NCBI GenBank assembly: GCA_030523605.1
Contig: JAUNIE010000002.1
Coordinates: forward strand, 37,816 to 85,332
Direction of reading: 5' to 3'
DNA from: Clostridia bacterium
GTDB taxonomy: Bacteria; Bacillota; Clostridia; Oscillospirales; Acutalibacteraceae
Length of the DNA: 47,517 bases
Made by a program: the position numbers and the translations under genes. The notes beneath the pieces were generated by a model. The model was not told the DNA's origin and searched no databases. It was given only the letters and a program-made list of their open reading frames with translations. The first letter of the stretch is position 1. Each line of letters starts with the position of its first letter. Shown one piece after another: positions 1 through 9,123 of this stretch.

Positions 1-2
1 CA

Positions 3-458
3 AGGAAAGAAGCAGAAAAAGCAAAAGAAGAACAAGCGAAAGCCAATGCAGAAGCGGCTAAAGCAAGACAAGAAGAAGCTAAGAAATCAGAAGAAGCAAG
101 GAAAGAGGCAGAAAAAGCAAAAGAAGAACAAGCGAAAGCCAATGCAGAAGCTCTGAAAGCACGTCAGGAAGAAGCTAAAAAATCAGAAGAAGCAAGGAAA
201 GAGGCAGAAAAAGCAAAAGAAGAACAGGCGAAAGCTAATGCAGAAGCCCTGAAAGCACGTCAGGAAGAAGCTAAGAAATCAGAAGAAGCAAGGAAAGAAG
301 CAGAAAAAGCAAAAGAAGAACAAGCGAAAGCCAATGCAGAAGCTCTGAAAGCACGTCAGGAAGAAGCTAAGAAATCAGAAGAAGCAAGGAAAGAAGCAGA
401 AAAAGCAAAAGAAGAACAAGCGAAAGCTAATGCAGAAGCTCTGAAAGCACGTCAAGAA
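3..458 (+). repeat. 96-bp in-frame tandem repeat, about 4.75 copies
   Basis: Units start at 3, 99, 195, 291 and 387, each exactly 96 bp (32 codons), with only a few substitutions between copies (for example GAGGCAGAA against GAAGCAGAA, and GCGGCTAAA in unit 1 where the others read GCTCTGAAA or GCCCTGAAA). The last copy is interrupted near 458. Near-identity at DNA level points to recent unequal crossing-over or slippage, so copy number may vary between strains. There is no spacer structure, so it is not a CRISPR array. Confidence 0.95.
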
Positions 459-605
459 CAGCAGAAATCGGATTACGAGCGCCGAATGGAAGCGCAACAG
501 GGAAGAACCGAAAAACAGAGTAAGCAAGACCAAGCAAGCACAGAAAAGGTTCATGAAGCTACTGAAAAAGCCGAACAAAATATGAAAAATGAAAATAATT
601 CGTAG
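3..605 (+). CDS. Alanine/lysine/glutamate-rich repeat coiled-coil protein (5' end outside window)
   Basis: The open frame enters from the left edge in frame 3 and stops with TAG at 603-605. It consists of a 32-residue unit, beginning RKEAEKAKEEQAKANAEA and followed by a RQEEAKKSEEA-like segment, repeated about five times. After these comes a non-repeated hydrophilic tail ending KNENNS. The composition (Ala, Lys, Glu, Gln, no Pro or Gly) predicts one long uninterrupted alpha-helix or coiled coil, as in TolA-like spacers. No catalytic motif is visible. It lies directly upstream of, and in the same direction as, the injection-system baseplate genes, so a structural, scaffold or length-setting role in that apparatus is possible, but this is inference. 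The missing N-terminus could hold a recognisable domain. Confidence 0.85.
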   Translation, partial: RKEAEKAKEEQAKANAEAAKARQEEAKKSEEARKEAEKAKEEQAKANAEALKARQEEAKKSEEARKEAEKAKEEQAKANAEALKARQEEAKKSEEARKEAEKAKEEQAKANAEALKARQEEAKKSEEARKEAEKAKEEQAKANAEALKARQEQQKSDYERRMEAQQGRTEKQSKQDQASTEKVHEATEKAEQNMKNENNS

Positions 606-650
606 CGTATTTGAATAGCGAAAAAGTTCATTAGAGAGGTGAGAACTCCT

Positions 651-1307
651 TTGGAACAGAATACAGATAAGATTGAAAATGACGATAGTGATTTTGAAAA
701 AGATTACGAAGCCAGAATAGCTGAGATTAATGCAGCGCTGGAACGCAATAAAAACAAAATGGCGGAAATCGAGAAGGCACTAACCGATATTGATGCCAGA
801 AAGATATTCACCCTTAAAGAGCTTCGAGAGATGGAAAAGCAAAAACAGCGTGAGGCGGAAGAAAAACTCGAAAATGAAAAACGTATGATAGATTTGATAA
901 CTGCCGAAGCGCTGAAAAAAGCTGCGAGCGTGCGAGAAAACGCCGTAACCGAAGGCGAAAAAGTAATTGCAGAAGAAAAAGCGCTTGATATAGAACTTGA
1001 AGCTATTTTGCATGAACTCGATATACGCAAGATGATAATTAAAGAAAACGAATCACTCCTTGAGGATGTTCTTGCAAGACTTGCGATTGAAGAAAGCGCT
1101 TTCCAAAAATACAAAAAAGCGAGTTTGACAGGAAGTAAAAAAGATGGAAGTTATTTCAATATCAAAGAAGCTATTTATAAGATAAAAAGCAAGAAAGATG
1201 CATCATTTTCGCAGTATAGGAACTTAAAATCGCTGATAGATAAACAAAACGCAAAGATTGAGAAAGCACAGAATTCCCTAAGAACAATATATCAGAAATT
1301 AGGTTAA
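651..1307 (+). CDS. Coiled-coil protein in injection-system operon
   Basis: About 218 residues, nearly all predicted helix and rich in Glu, Lys and Ala, with long heptad-like stretches around residues 15-160. I do not recognise a family. The start is chosen as TTG at 651 because the strong Shine-Dalgarno AGAGAGGTGAG at about 634-643 sits 7-9 bases before it; an in-frame GTG at 639 overlaps that site and is less likely. It follows the repeat protein by 45 bases and precedes the next gene by 27 bases, so all three are probably cotranscribed with the baseplate genes. A scaffold or chaperone role in apparatus assembly is conceivable but not shown. Confidence 0.75.
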   Translation: MEQNTDKIENDDSDFEKDYEARIAEINAALERNKNKMAEIEKALTDIDARKIFTLKELREMEKQKQREAEEKLENEKRMIDLITAEALKKAASVRENAVTEGEKVIAEEKALDIELEAILHELDIRKMIIKENESLLEDVLARLAIEESAFQKYKKASLTGSKKDGSYFNIKEAIYKIKSKKDASFSQYRNLKSLIDKQNAKIEKAQNSLRTIYQKLG

Positions 1308-1334
1308 ATAAACTTTTAGTCAGGAAGGTATTCG

Positions 1335-3560
1335 ATGGACAAAGAGCCGATGGAGAATAAAAAAGTACCCGAACTTATACAAGTAAAGTCGCCTGTGAGT
1401 TTTGTACAGCTTACGGGTAACGGTAAGTTCTGCAACAAACTTTTTACAAAATCTTCCATGACAGTTTTACCGACCGACAGTACCGAAGAAAACTATAGAG
1501 CAGAAAGTCTTGTATATAGTACACCGCCGACCTCAGATTTTGACCCTGAGGCTTTTGCTACGATTATAGACCTTCTTAATCAGCTCAAGGCGGCGACGAG
1601 TGAACAAAACGTATTTGTACAGAATAATACGGTAGTCAGAGAGCAGATTTTACGTCAGCTCAAGAATGAGATTTCTAAAGCGGGCAATAATTTAACAAGT
1701 AATCAAATACAAAATCTGGAAGTAGTTTCAAGTAATAATTTCGATGAGCAGACGCTTACGGATATTTTGAAATCGCTTCTTGAAAGTTCAAAAAAAAAAT
1801 CAGATGAAAAAGGAAAATTAATTTATAAAAATATCGAAGCGTCCAAGCCCGGCAAAATAAGCACAGCTCGGATAGCCAAATATTATCTTAAGATACTCAA
1901 AAACGTGCATCACTATTCTAAAGTAGTGGAGGGCGTTTTTGACCATGTAAGCAGCAAAAAAATAATACATAAATCGTCAGAAAAAGATAAACCGGAGCAA
2001 ACTCCGAAAGAAGAAAGCGCTAAAAAACCGGAAAAAAACTTAAATAAAATAAAACATGTTTCGAGTGAGATAAATAATATACTGAGTCCGAAAATACTTG
2101 AGGAAATTCAGGAATCGTTCGAGAAAAAGATAGTAAATAAACTCGGACTGATTTCGCCTATTGTAAAACTGCAATCAAAAATTTCGGAACTCAGCGTAAT
2201 TACGAACGTAAACAAGATTGTAAGCCAGGTTGTGGAGCGTACTGTACCTAAGGCTTTGAAGACGCACACAAAACTTATAAATAAAATCGTCGACAAGTCA
2301 GACATCGAGGAAATAAAAGAACATATTTTATCGCACGAAGAACAGTATCAGGTCGATAAAGCAGTTCATAAACGCAGTCTGGATAGGATATATAACGATA
2401 TACGCAAGGTATATAGTGCCAAAAATATTTCGGAAAACGTATTTGAGGTTCTTAAATCATCAAAATTCCGGAATGTGAACTTCGAAGAAGCAATCAAGAA
2501 AAATCTTCTTAAAGTAAGTTCGAAAAACGAAGTTGTAAATAGGATTAAAAATATTTATGAGAAGCAAGTTCAAAAGTCGAATACCAAGAGAGTCGTAGAT
2601 AAAAGTGAGCGTATAAACAGAGAAAATGTAGAAGCGCTCGATACCGAAGAACGCTTGGCGATTGAAGACGTTGTAAATATCAGGAGAAATAACCGAAGTC
2701 TAGAAACACGTTTCTCCGAGCAGACGAATTTAGCTCAGCAGATTTTAAATAATATAAATTCCAGAAGTATAAATTATAAAACGCTCATAAACAGTATAGA
2801 TACAATTTCAAATAAGACTCATGAGCAAAAAGAAATTCTAAAAAGAATTTTCACATCGCATTTAATTGACGGCGAGCAAGGTTCAAAACTACTGCGTACC
2901 GAAAAGATAGATAAGTTTATAAAAAAGCATCGTAAACTAATTCTTTCGGATAAAGAATATAGAATCACCGAAAAAGGTGAACAGTTCACACCGATTTACC
3001 TGAAAGATAAGGTAATAAACAATAAAGAAATTCAAAATGTGGTCGAAGAAAACATAAATAAAGTCCTCAGCCCGAAAGTTCTAACGGAAAACAAAATTAA
3101 ACTTACCACAAAGGATATTTATCGTCATATAGTTACTCCGAAAATTACCAAACATATAAAAACCACAGGTCAGACCCATACCGAATATTTGGTGCATAGA
3201 GATATAAATACTCCTGTGGAACGTTATCTCGATTATACAGAAACGCCGTACATGGTCTATAAAGAAGAACCCAAGTTTATAACGGCGGAAAAAGTTGCAG
3301 AAGAAAAGCGCCCCGAGAAGCATAGATATTCGCAAAAGGGCAGTGACACACCTCATATTGAGCAGATTGTCCAGCCTGAAGTGATGGATACCAAAAAACT
3401 TGAAAAAGATATAATTTCCAAAACGCTCAGCAAAAACGACGTGGCGCAAATGATACAATCGTACATGAGAGATGTAAATGTAGATACGATTTCAAGAGAA
3501 GTAATGGGTAGGGTCGAAACAAAGCTCAGAATGGACAAGCGAAGGAACGGAATTTTTTAG
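1335..3560 (+). CDS. Large helical protein in tape-measure position of the injection-system operon
   Basis: 741 residues starting at ATG 1335 behind GGAAGG. The first 90 residues are mixed; the rest is hydrophilic, Lys/Glu/Asn/Ile-rich and mostly predicted helix with several coiled-coil stretches. A segment around residues 240-290 (SSEINNILSPKILEEI) has a weak echo near residue 575 (EENINKVLSPKVLTEN), suggesting internal duplication. No transmembrane segment or enzyme motif is visible. It lies immediately upstream of the hub protein gene, where many tail-like systems encode the tape measure or initiator proteins. That position and the helical character make a tape-measure or inner-core role the leading guess, at modest confidence. 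A cargo protein is the main alternative. Confidence 0.7.
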   Translation: MDKEPMENKKVPELIQVKSPVSFVQLTGNGKFCNKLFTKSSMTVLPTDSTEENYRAESLVYSTPPTSDFDPEAFATIIDLLNQLKAATSEQNVFVQNNTVVREQILRQLKNEISKAGNNLTSNQIQNLEVVSSNNFDEQTLTDILKSLLESSKKKSDEKGKLIYKNIEASKPGKISTARIAKYYLKILKNVHHYSKVVEGVFDHVSSKKIIHKSSEKDKPEQTPKEESAKKPEKNLNKIKHVSSEINNILSPKILEEIQESFEKKIVNKLGLISPIVKLQSKISELSVITNVNKIVSQVVERTVPKALKTHTKLINKIVDKSDIEEIKEHILSHEEQYQVDKAVHKRSLDRIYNDIRKVYSAKNISENVFEVLKSSKFRNVNFEEAIKKNLLKVSSKNEVVNRIKNIYEKQVQKSNTKRVVDKSERINRENVEALDTEERLAIEDVVNIRRNNRSLETRFSEQTNLAQQILNNINSRSINYKTLINSIDTISNKTHEQKEILKRIFTSHLIDGEQGSKLLRTEKIDKFIKKHRKLILSDKEYRITEKGEQFTPIYLKDKVINNKEIQNVVEENINKVLSPKVLTENKIKLTTKDIYRHIVTPKITKHIKTTGQTHTEYLVHRDINTPVERYLDYTETPYMVYKEEPKFITAEKVAEEKRPEKHRYSQKGSDTPHIEQIVQPEVMDTKKLEKDIISKTLSKNDVAQMIQSYMRDVNVDTISREVMGRVETKLRMDKRRNGIF

Positions 3561-3590
3561 AATTTATAATTACGAAAAGGACTGCATGAT

Positions 3591-4802
3591 ATGTCTTTAC
3601 TATCAAAACTTAAAGATGCTTTTGGCGGCGGTTTCAGTGGGGCTTCCAGTTCGCCGAAAGATTACGGAAGAAATTTTGACGTAAAAATAAATATAGGCAG
3701 CAAAGAAATAAAAAATGATAAAGCTGTTGCAATAACCGGAATTATGGTTGATAGCGGTATGCCGCCTGAGGCCGGAGTTTGCGAAGTGCATATGAAAGTT
3801 TTGGCGTACAGTTTAACGGCAAATGATGAGCTTAAAATAAACGATGATTTCGCCCAAATAAAAATCGCACAACCGCTTAAAATCGAAGTTTCAAATTCAG
3901 GCAGCAAAGGCATCACAAAAGAGTATTCAACGATTTTTACCGGGTTTGTTGAAAGAATTGAATCTGAAATCGAGAGTAGTGGAGCTGTTAATTTCGTCGT
4001 ACACGGAATGGATGCAAAAATGTGGATGATGGCGAATAAACTTACAGAGTCAAGGGGTATAGGTAAAAGTTATGAGCAAGTTATAAAATCAGTTATAAAG
4101 AATTATAGTTCGCAAGGAAAAACGGGGAAAATATCGCTTCTTAAAAATATTCAGCTCAAGAGTACATTTTACCAGGTGGACCAGAGTGATTATGAGTTTT
4201 TATCTATGATGTCAGATTTAACAGGGTCGCTCTTCTACGTAGACCCCGATGGGAAATTTAATTTTTGTGCTCCCAGCAAATTAATGAAACCGATGAATAC
4301 AATAGCGCTTAAAAATGAAGTTGTTTTGGGGATAAAGTTTTCTGCAAGTGTTTGGGGGACGCCACAATCTGTCAAAGTTACATCGATTGATCCTTCAAAT
4401 CCAAGTAGAGTTATATCGGCAACATCAAATTCAGCAAGCTCCATAGGTTCGGGTAAATCACCCAAGCAAGTGGTCCCGCAAAACTGTTCATCACTAAGCT
4501 CAGGCATAAGATGTGTTAATATAACAGACAATTCGGTTGAAAATAAAGAGCAAGCTCAGGCCAGAGCTGATGCCGAGTACAATAGAAGAAATTTAAAATT
4601 TGTAGAAACAGAGCTTCTTATAGAGGGGAATCCCAAAATTTGCACAGGTCAGGGAGTTAATTTAGAAGGTTTTGGCGCACCGTTTAATAATGAATATCTG
4701 GTAGCCAGAGTAGTTCATTTATGTGGGACATTTTCGGATGATAGTTTTTATGTTACAAAGCTTTACATGGCGGCAAATAAATTTACACCTCAAAGGGGAT
4801 GA
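3591..4802 (+). CDS. Phage late control D / gp27-like baseplate hub protein
   Basis: 403 residues, ATG 3591 behind AAAAGGA. The N-terminal half carries the beta-rich hub pattern of the gpD/VgrG-N/gp27 family: a field around residues 20-110 ending in TIFTGFVERIESE, then the DYEFLSMMSDLTGSLFYVD segment around residue 205, which matches the typical sentence of this family (Y-x-F-L-x-x-L-A-x-x-x-G). The C-terminal part ends in a second beta domain (LKFVETELLIEGNPKICTGQ). In contractile systems this trimeric hub joins the inner tube to the spike. The next gene encodes the gpV-like spike 6 bases downstream, so the VgrG function is split over two genes here. A flexible Ser/Gly/Pro stretch near residues 265-300 separates the two halves. 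Confidence 0.88.
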   Translation: MSLLSKLKDAFGGGFSGASSSPKDYGRNFDVKINIGSKEIKNDKAVAITGIMVDSGMPPEAGVCEVHMKVLAYSLTANDELKINDDFAQIKIAQPLKIEVSNSGSKGITKEYSTIFTGFVERIESEIESSGAVNFVVHGMDAKMWMMANKLTESRGIGKSYEQVIKSVIKNYSSQGKTGKISLLKNIQLKSTFYQVDQSDYEFLSMMSDLTGSLFYVDPDGKFNFCAPSKLMKPMNTIALKNEVVLGIKFSASVWGTPQSVKVTSIDPSNPSRVISATSNSASSIGSGKSPKQVVPQNCSSLSSGIRCVNITDNSVENKEQAQARADAEYNRRNLKFVETELLIEGNPKICTGQGVNLEGFGAPFNNEYLVARVVHLCGTFSDDSFYVTKLYMAANKFTPQRG

Positions 4803-4808
4803 TGAAAA

Positions 4809-5576
4809 ATGCCAAGTAGATGTTTTTCCGGGCTTCACATGGCGGAAGTTGTGGATGTCACGGGGGACAAGCAAGGGCTTAACAGAATAAAAGTCAAGAT
4901 TGTTAGCGAGGGTTCCGAAGGCATAACGCTTGATCATGCGCCGGTTCTGACGGATTCTGCGGGGTCTGGATACGGTAAAGTATCTCTCCCCAAAAAAGGC
5001 GATTTCGTAATTGTTGCGTTTTTGGATAATGATATGCAGCAGCCCGTTATTTTAGGGAGCATTCCGACACCTACGAGAAAGCCTCCCGTGAAAGTAGATA
5101 GCAAAAATGTGGTGAGGATACACAAAACTGCAGATGGTATGGAAATCCGAATCGAAGAGGATGAAAAAAATCCTAAAGTTATAATAAAAACCAAGAGTGG
5201 TCATACCGTTATTTTAGAGGACAGCTCAAGTAATAAATTGCTAAAAGCAAAAAGCAAGGATGGTAAAACAGCTTTAACAATTAATTTTGAAAAAAGTGCG
5301 ATTGAGCTTGCGGCCAGAACGATACATTTTAAAGGGGAGGATGCAGTTTCGATAAAGGCGGGGGACAGCTCTGTTACGGTTTCGAATTCATCCGGGGTAA
5401 GTGTAAAGAGTCCAAAAGGAAAGATTGAATTAAATGCAAATGCGATAAATTCTAAAGCAAGTTCTACAACCAAAATCCAAGCAAATGCAGAGATAAATAT
5501 ACAAGGCAGCGCAGGGGCAAATCTAAAATCAAATGGTGTAACTCAGGTTGTTGGTTCTTTGGTAAAGATAGGATAA
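4809..5576 (+). CDS. gpV/gp5-type baseplate spike protein with C-terminal beta-repeat region
   Basis: 255 residues. The first 100 residues form an OB-fold of the phage baseplate assembly protein V / gp5 type (MAEVVDVTGDKQGLNRIKVK, then GYGKVSLPKKGDFVIVAFLD and QQPVILGSI). The remainder is a run of short beta repeats rich in Ser, Lys, Asn and Val (for example GKIELNANAINSK), as expected for a trimeric beta-helix needle. There is no lysozyme domain of the T4 gp5 type and no obvious PAAR motif at the tip. It follows the hub gene after 6 bases and precedes the gp25-like gene by 17 bases. It acts at the membrane-puncturing end of the tube. Confidence 0.88.
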   Translation: MPSRCFSGLHMAEVVDVTGDKQGLNRIKVKIVSEGSEGITLDHAPVLTDSAGSGYGKVSLPKKGDFVIVAFLDNDMQQPVILGSIPTPTRKPPVKVDSKNVVRIHKTADGMEIRIEEDEKNPKVIIKTKSGHTVILEDSSSNKLLKAKSKDGKTALTINFEKSAIELAARTIHFKGEDAVSIKAGDSSVTVSNSSGVSVKSPKGKIELNANAINSKASSTTKIQANAEINIQGSAGANLKSNGVTQVVGSLVKIG

Positions 5577-5593
5577 AAGGAGGAGAATAGAAT

Positions 5594-5977
5594 ATGCCCG
5601 TGATAAAAGGTTGGAAATTTCCCATTCAGGTAAATAAAACTAACGGGAAAATAAAAACGGTTGAAGATAATGAAAATGTAAAACAATCGGTTAAGATGAT
5701 ACTCGAAACCAGACCGAACGAGCGTAAGATTGTTCCGGAATTCGGCGCAAATTTAAGGCAGTATATGTTCGAAACAATAAGTCCGGGGGTTATATCTTCG
5801 CTTGAGGGAGAGGTTGAGAACGCCATAAAAACTTGGGAAAGCCATATTGGAGATATGAATGTCAGTGTTAAATCCGAAACAGGGACGATTTCATATCTTG
5901 AGGCAAACGTTGATTATATAACTGATATTGAGCCCACACAAGAAAGAGTTTCAAAATCGATTTCGGATAAAGAATAA
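5594..5977 (+). CDS. gp25-like baseplate wedge protein
   Basis: 127 residues, ATG 5594 behind AGGAGG. The family signature is clear: ILETRPNERKIVPEFGANLR near residues 36-55, followed by YMFETISPGVISSLEGEVENA, which corresponds to the RPGER..x..FG..L motif of T4 gp25 and Afp9-type proteins. Length is normal for the family. The protein nucleates the sheath at the baseplate and is one of the most conserved components of contractile tails, type VI systems and extracellular injection systems. This is strong support for the identity of the operon. Confidence 0.92.
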   Translation: MPVIKGWKFPIQVNKTNGKIKTVEDNENVKQSVKMILETRPNERKIVPEFGANLRQYMFETISPGVISSLEGEVENAIKTWESHIGDMNVSVKSETGTISYLEANVDYITDIEPTQERVSKSISDKE

Positions 5978-6055
5978 ATATTTTATTTGCACACGGAAGG
6001 GAAGTGAATCGAGCCACCAAATAATAGTTGCGTTTTAGTGCGTGGCTCTGCGGGG

Positions 6056-9000
6056 ATGAGTAATATACCAAAATTTGATAAACGTAATGCCAATGATATA
6101 ATGGATCAAATCAAAGAACTTGCCGCCAAATATACGCCTGAATGGAATTTTGACGAGCACAGTGATGATTTTGGTGTTGTTTTCAGTAAAGTTTATAGCA
6201 AAATGATGGAGAATACTATCACCAAATATAATAAAATGTCCTATAATTATTATCTTACGTTTCTCAATACGTTAGGCACAAAACTGCGTCCTGCGGCACC
6301 TTCCGAGGGGGTAGTTACGGTAACCACGACCCCGGGAAGTGAACCGACATATATAGAAAAAGGCTCTGCAGTTTATGCCGATGCGGACACAGAAGACGGC
6401 GCCGTGGTTTATGAAACCGTCGATTCGCTTACAGCTGTGGATACTTCCGTGAGCAAGATATATTTCACAGAACCTGATTCGGATTTTATAGGTTGCGTAT
6501 ATAGTGCAGAAAGCGAATCTGACGAGGAAGACGAAGAAGAAACCGAGGAGCAGGAAAATGAACGTAAAAAAGTAGGGAGTTTCCGGATTTTTGATAATCT
6601 CTATTATGATAATCTTCAAGCGCACGAGATTTATATATCTGATGATACAGTATTTGATATGGCAAATACTGATATTGAATTTTCGTTTTATAATAGTTTT
6701 TCCGCAAAAAATCAGAAAATGCTCCCTGAAATATTTTCTGATGAGAGCAATATTACTTGGGAATATTATGATGGGGAAAACTGGAAGAAAGTTGATAGCG
6801 CCGAAAAAACAGAGCTCGGCATAAGAATAAAATTTAAAGGTTCCACCGTGCCGTGTGAAGTTAATGGAGTTACGGCAAGGTATATTCGTTGTAAGCTAAA
6901 AAAAATACCCGAAAGTGGAATTTCGCTTACTTCAATTAAATATCAAACAAGGTCGGAAGATTTGGGTGTAGATTCAATATTTTCGGGCGATTCGGACCTC
7001 TCAATGATGGACTTTTATCCGTTTGACGAACAGTATAATCTTTATAGTAATTTTGCGATTAAGTGCGATGAAGCACTCACGAAAAAAGGTGCAATGGTCG
7101 AAATAGCCGCAGATATGCAGTTTGTTAAGATAAAAACAGATGCGGAAATGCCGGGTAAGCACTATAAGATAATAATGAGCGATGTCGATTTTGCCGACCT
7201 TGACCCAAAAGATATAGAAATTCAAAAAGTAAAATGGGAATATTGGAACGGCAAAGGTTGGGCTGCGCTCAAAACCAATGAAGGCGCTGAAAATTTCTTT
7301 AATATAGGCAAAAACAGCAAAGATACGCATAGGGTACTGAAATTCAAGTGCCCTGATGATATCGAATCCATATCGGTGGGTTCGGATGAGGGTAATTTTA
7401 TCAGAGCCAGAATTTTAAAGATGAAAGACCAATTTGATTTTTATGCGAATTATATAACGCCGTACATTCATGAGGTGAAAATAAATTATTCGTATGGCGG
7501 TGAGGGCCATAGCGCAAAAGAGGTTATGGTAAATTCAGATATGCGTGAGAATACAGTAGATATTTCATCGGGTTCACTCAAAAAAATTGCCGAAAGAAAA
7601 CTTTGCGAAGTGCCTGCTATGTATGTATGTTTAACGCGACCGCTGTCGCAGGGCATGATACGCATGATGATAGATATAGAGGACGGAATACACAGGTTTA
7701 ATCCAACTCTAAAATGGGAATATCTGGCAGACGACCATAAAGGCGGAATGATTTGGAAGCATCTTGATATCATGGATGGAACAGATGACTTTTCGCACAG
7801 TGAAACAGTAACTGTGATAGGTCAAAACGATTTCAAAAAAGCAAAGATATTCGAAGCCGAAGGATATTTTTTAAGAATTGTAAATCCGGATAAAAAATAC
7901 TCAAATTCAGAAAATATAGCAGGTCGTCCGGTTATAAACGATATTAAATTCAATGCTGTGAGAGTTATTCAGCGTGATACAAAAGAACCTGAGTATTTTT
8001 CGATAGAGCCTGACGAAGAAGATAAAGTATGTAATCTGGCATCGACAGATGCATCAAATGCGGAAGTTTGGGTAGACGAATGTGAAAACGTTTCGACAAG
8101 TGAGCAGGAAAAACTTCTCAGCATGCCTATAACCGAAGTACAGCCCGTTTACGATGATTTGGGACGTCTTGAAAACTTGTGGGTAAAATGGAAACCTGTT
8201 CCAAATCTAATAGCCTACGGCACTGAGGACAGAGTTTACGAAATAGATTATTCTCAAGGCAAAGTCAAATTCGGCAACGGCAGGAATGGTAAAATCCCCG
8301 CTTCGCAGTATAACGAAAGTATAAAGGTTCAGTACTGTATTTGTAACGGCAGTAAGGGGAATATAGATTCAAAGCGGATAAATGATTTTGTTGTTTCGCC
8401 CGACAACGTCGATAGCGTAGAGAATCCGACCCCGATTATGGGCGGCGTGGATATGGAGACTATAGATAGCGCGGCAAGAAGAATGTTTTCGCAGATTTCA
8501 GGTGGAAATAGGATAGTTTCTATAAGCGATTTTGAGAATGCGATATGTTTCAACGATAGAAATATTTATAAGGTGAAATGTTTGACGCACGTAAACGAAC
8601 GTAGCGAAGACGAAGTCGGTATAACATCTGTGGCTGTATTGCCGAGGGAGTTCATGAAAGGCTACGAAAAATTTCAAGGCATAAAGAATAAGATTTGGCA
8701 GTTCATAGACGAAAAAGCACCCGTAACTTTGGCGAATTCCAGTAGGCTCAGAATTTTCGAAGCAAATTACGTTGAAACAAGTGTAAGCTTAGAAGTTGCG
8801 ATAGATGATTTTAATTCATACCAGTCGGTATATAAGGGCATCGAAACCAAGCTGAAAGAATTTTTAAATCCGATAAGCGGCAATTTTTCACGTAAAGGCT
8901 GGGGCATAGGAGAGTTTCCGAGAAAAGAGCTGATTTATAATTATATCAAAGCTTTGCCAGGGCTCAAGTGGATAAAGAGTATAAATGTATTTACAAAACT

Positions 9001-9106
9001 TGTTACCGACGAGGGCAAAAAAGAGATTGATTATGAAAAAGTAAAATATAACAAATTTGTAGTACCGGTGTACGGAGAGCCTGAAATAAATATAACCGTG
9101 AACTGA
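6056..9106 (+). CDS. Baseplate J-like protein (Afp11-type), large
   Basis: About 1016 residues. The C-terminal third contains the baseplate J core: GKVKFGNGRNGKIPASQY, then NPTPIMGGVDMETIDSAARR and the ISDFENA segment, typical of gpJ/gp6-like wedge proteins. The long middle holds repeated W-EY-(D/N)G-WK elements (WEYYDGENWKKV, WEYWNGKGWAAL, WEYLADDHKGG), suggesting duplicated beta domains. An acidic loop lies around residues 160-175. In contractile systems this protein forms the wedge arms of the baseplate. The start is set at ATG 6056; a GTG at 6038 is also in frame, and neither has a good ribosome site. The preceding 78 bases contain a hairpin reported separately. Confidence 0.9.
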   Translation: MSNIPKFDKRNANDIMDQIKELAAKYTPEWNFDEHSDDFGVVFSKVYSKMMENTITKYNKMSYNYYLTFLNTLGTKLRPAAPSEGVVTVTTTPGSEPTYIEKGSAVYADADTEDGAVVYETVDSLTAVDTSVSKIYFTEPDSDFIGCVYSAESESDEEDEEETEEQENERKKVGSFRIFDNLYYDNLQAHEIYISDDTVFDMANTDIEFSFYNSFSAKNQKMLPEIFSDESNITWEYYDGENWKKVDSAEKTELGIRIKFKGSTVPCEVNGVTARYIRCKLKKIPESGISLTSIKYQTRSEDLGVDSIFSGDSDLSMMDFYPFDEQYNLYSNFAIKCDEALTKKGAMVEIAADMQFVKIKTDAEMPGKHYKIIMSDVDFADLDPKDIEIQKVKWEYWNGKGWAALKTNEGAENFFNIGKNSKDTHRVLKFKCPDDIESISVGSDEGNFIRARILKMKDQFDFYANYITPYIHEVKINYSYGGEGHSAKEVMVNSDMRENTVDISSGSLKKIAERKLCEVPAMYVCLTRPLSQGMIRMMIDIEDGIHRFNPTLKWEYLADDHKGGMIWKHLDIMDGTDDFSHSETVTVIGQNDFKKAKIFEAEGYFLRIVNPDKKYSNSENIAGRPVINDIKFNAVRVIQRDTKEPEYFSIEPDEEDKVCNLASTDASNAEVWVDECENVSTSEQEKLLSMPITEVQPVYDDLGRLENLWVKWKPVPNLIAYGTEDRVYEIDYSQGKVKFGNGRNGKIPASQYNESIKVQYCICNGSKGNIDSKRINDFVVSPDNVDSVENPTPIMGGVDMETIDSAARRMFSQISGGNRIVSISDFENAICFNDRNIYKVKCLTHVNERSEDEVGITSVAVLPREFMKGYEKFQGIKNKIWQFIDEKAPVTLANSSRLRIFEANYVETSVSLEVAIDDFNSYQSVYKGIETKLKEFLNPISGNFSRKGWGIGEFPRKELIYNYIKALPGLKWIKSINVFTKLVTDEGKKEIDYEKVKYNKFVVPVYGEPEINITVN

Positions 9107-9123
9107 ATTGGAAGTGAAAAGAA

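Noticed and set aside
3..458. Regular repeats that could suggest a CRISPR array
   Set aside because: Units are contiguous, 96 bp, in frame and encode a coiled coil; there are no unique spacers.
704..1114. Minus-strand open frame opposite the coiled-coil gene
   Set aside because: It is the Ser/Phe-rich antisense image of a Lys/Glu-rich gene, without ribosome site.
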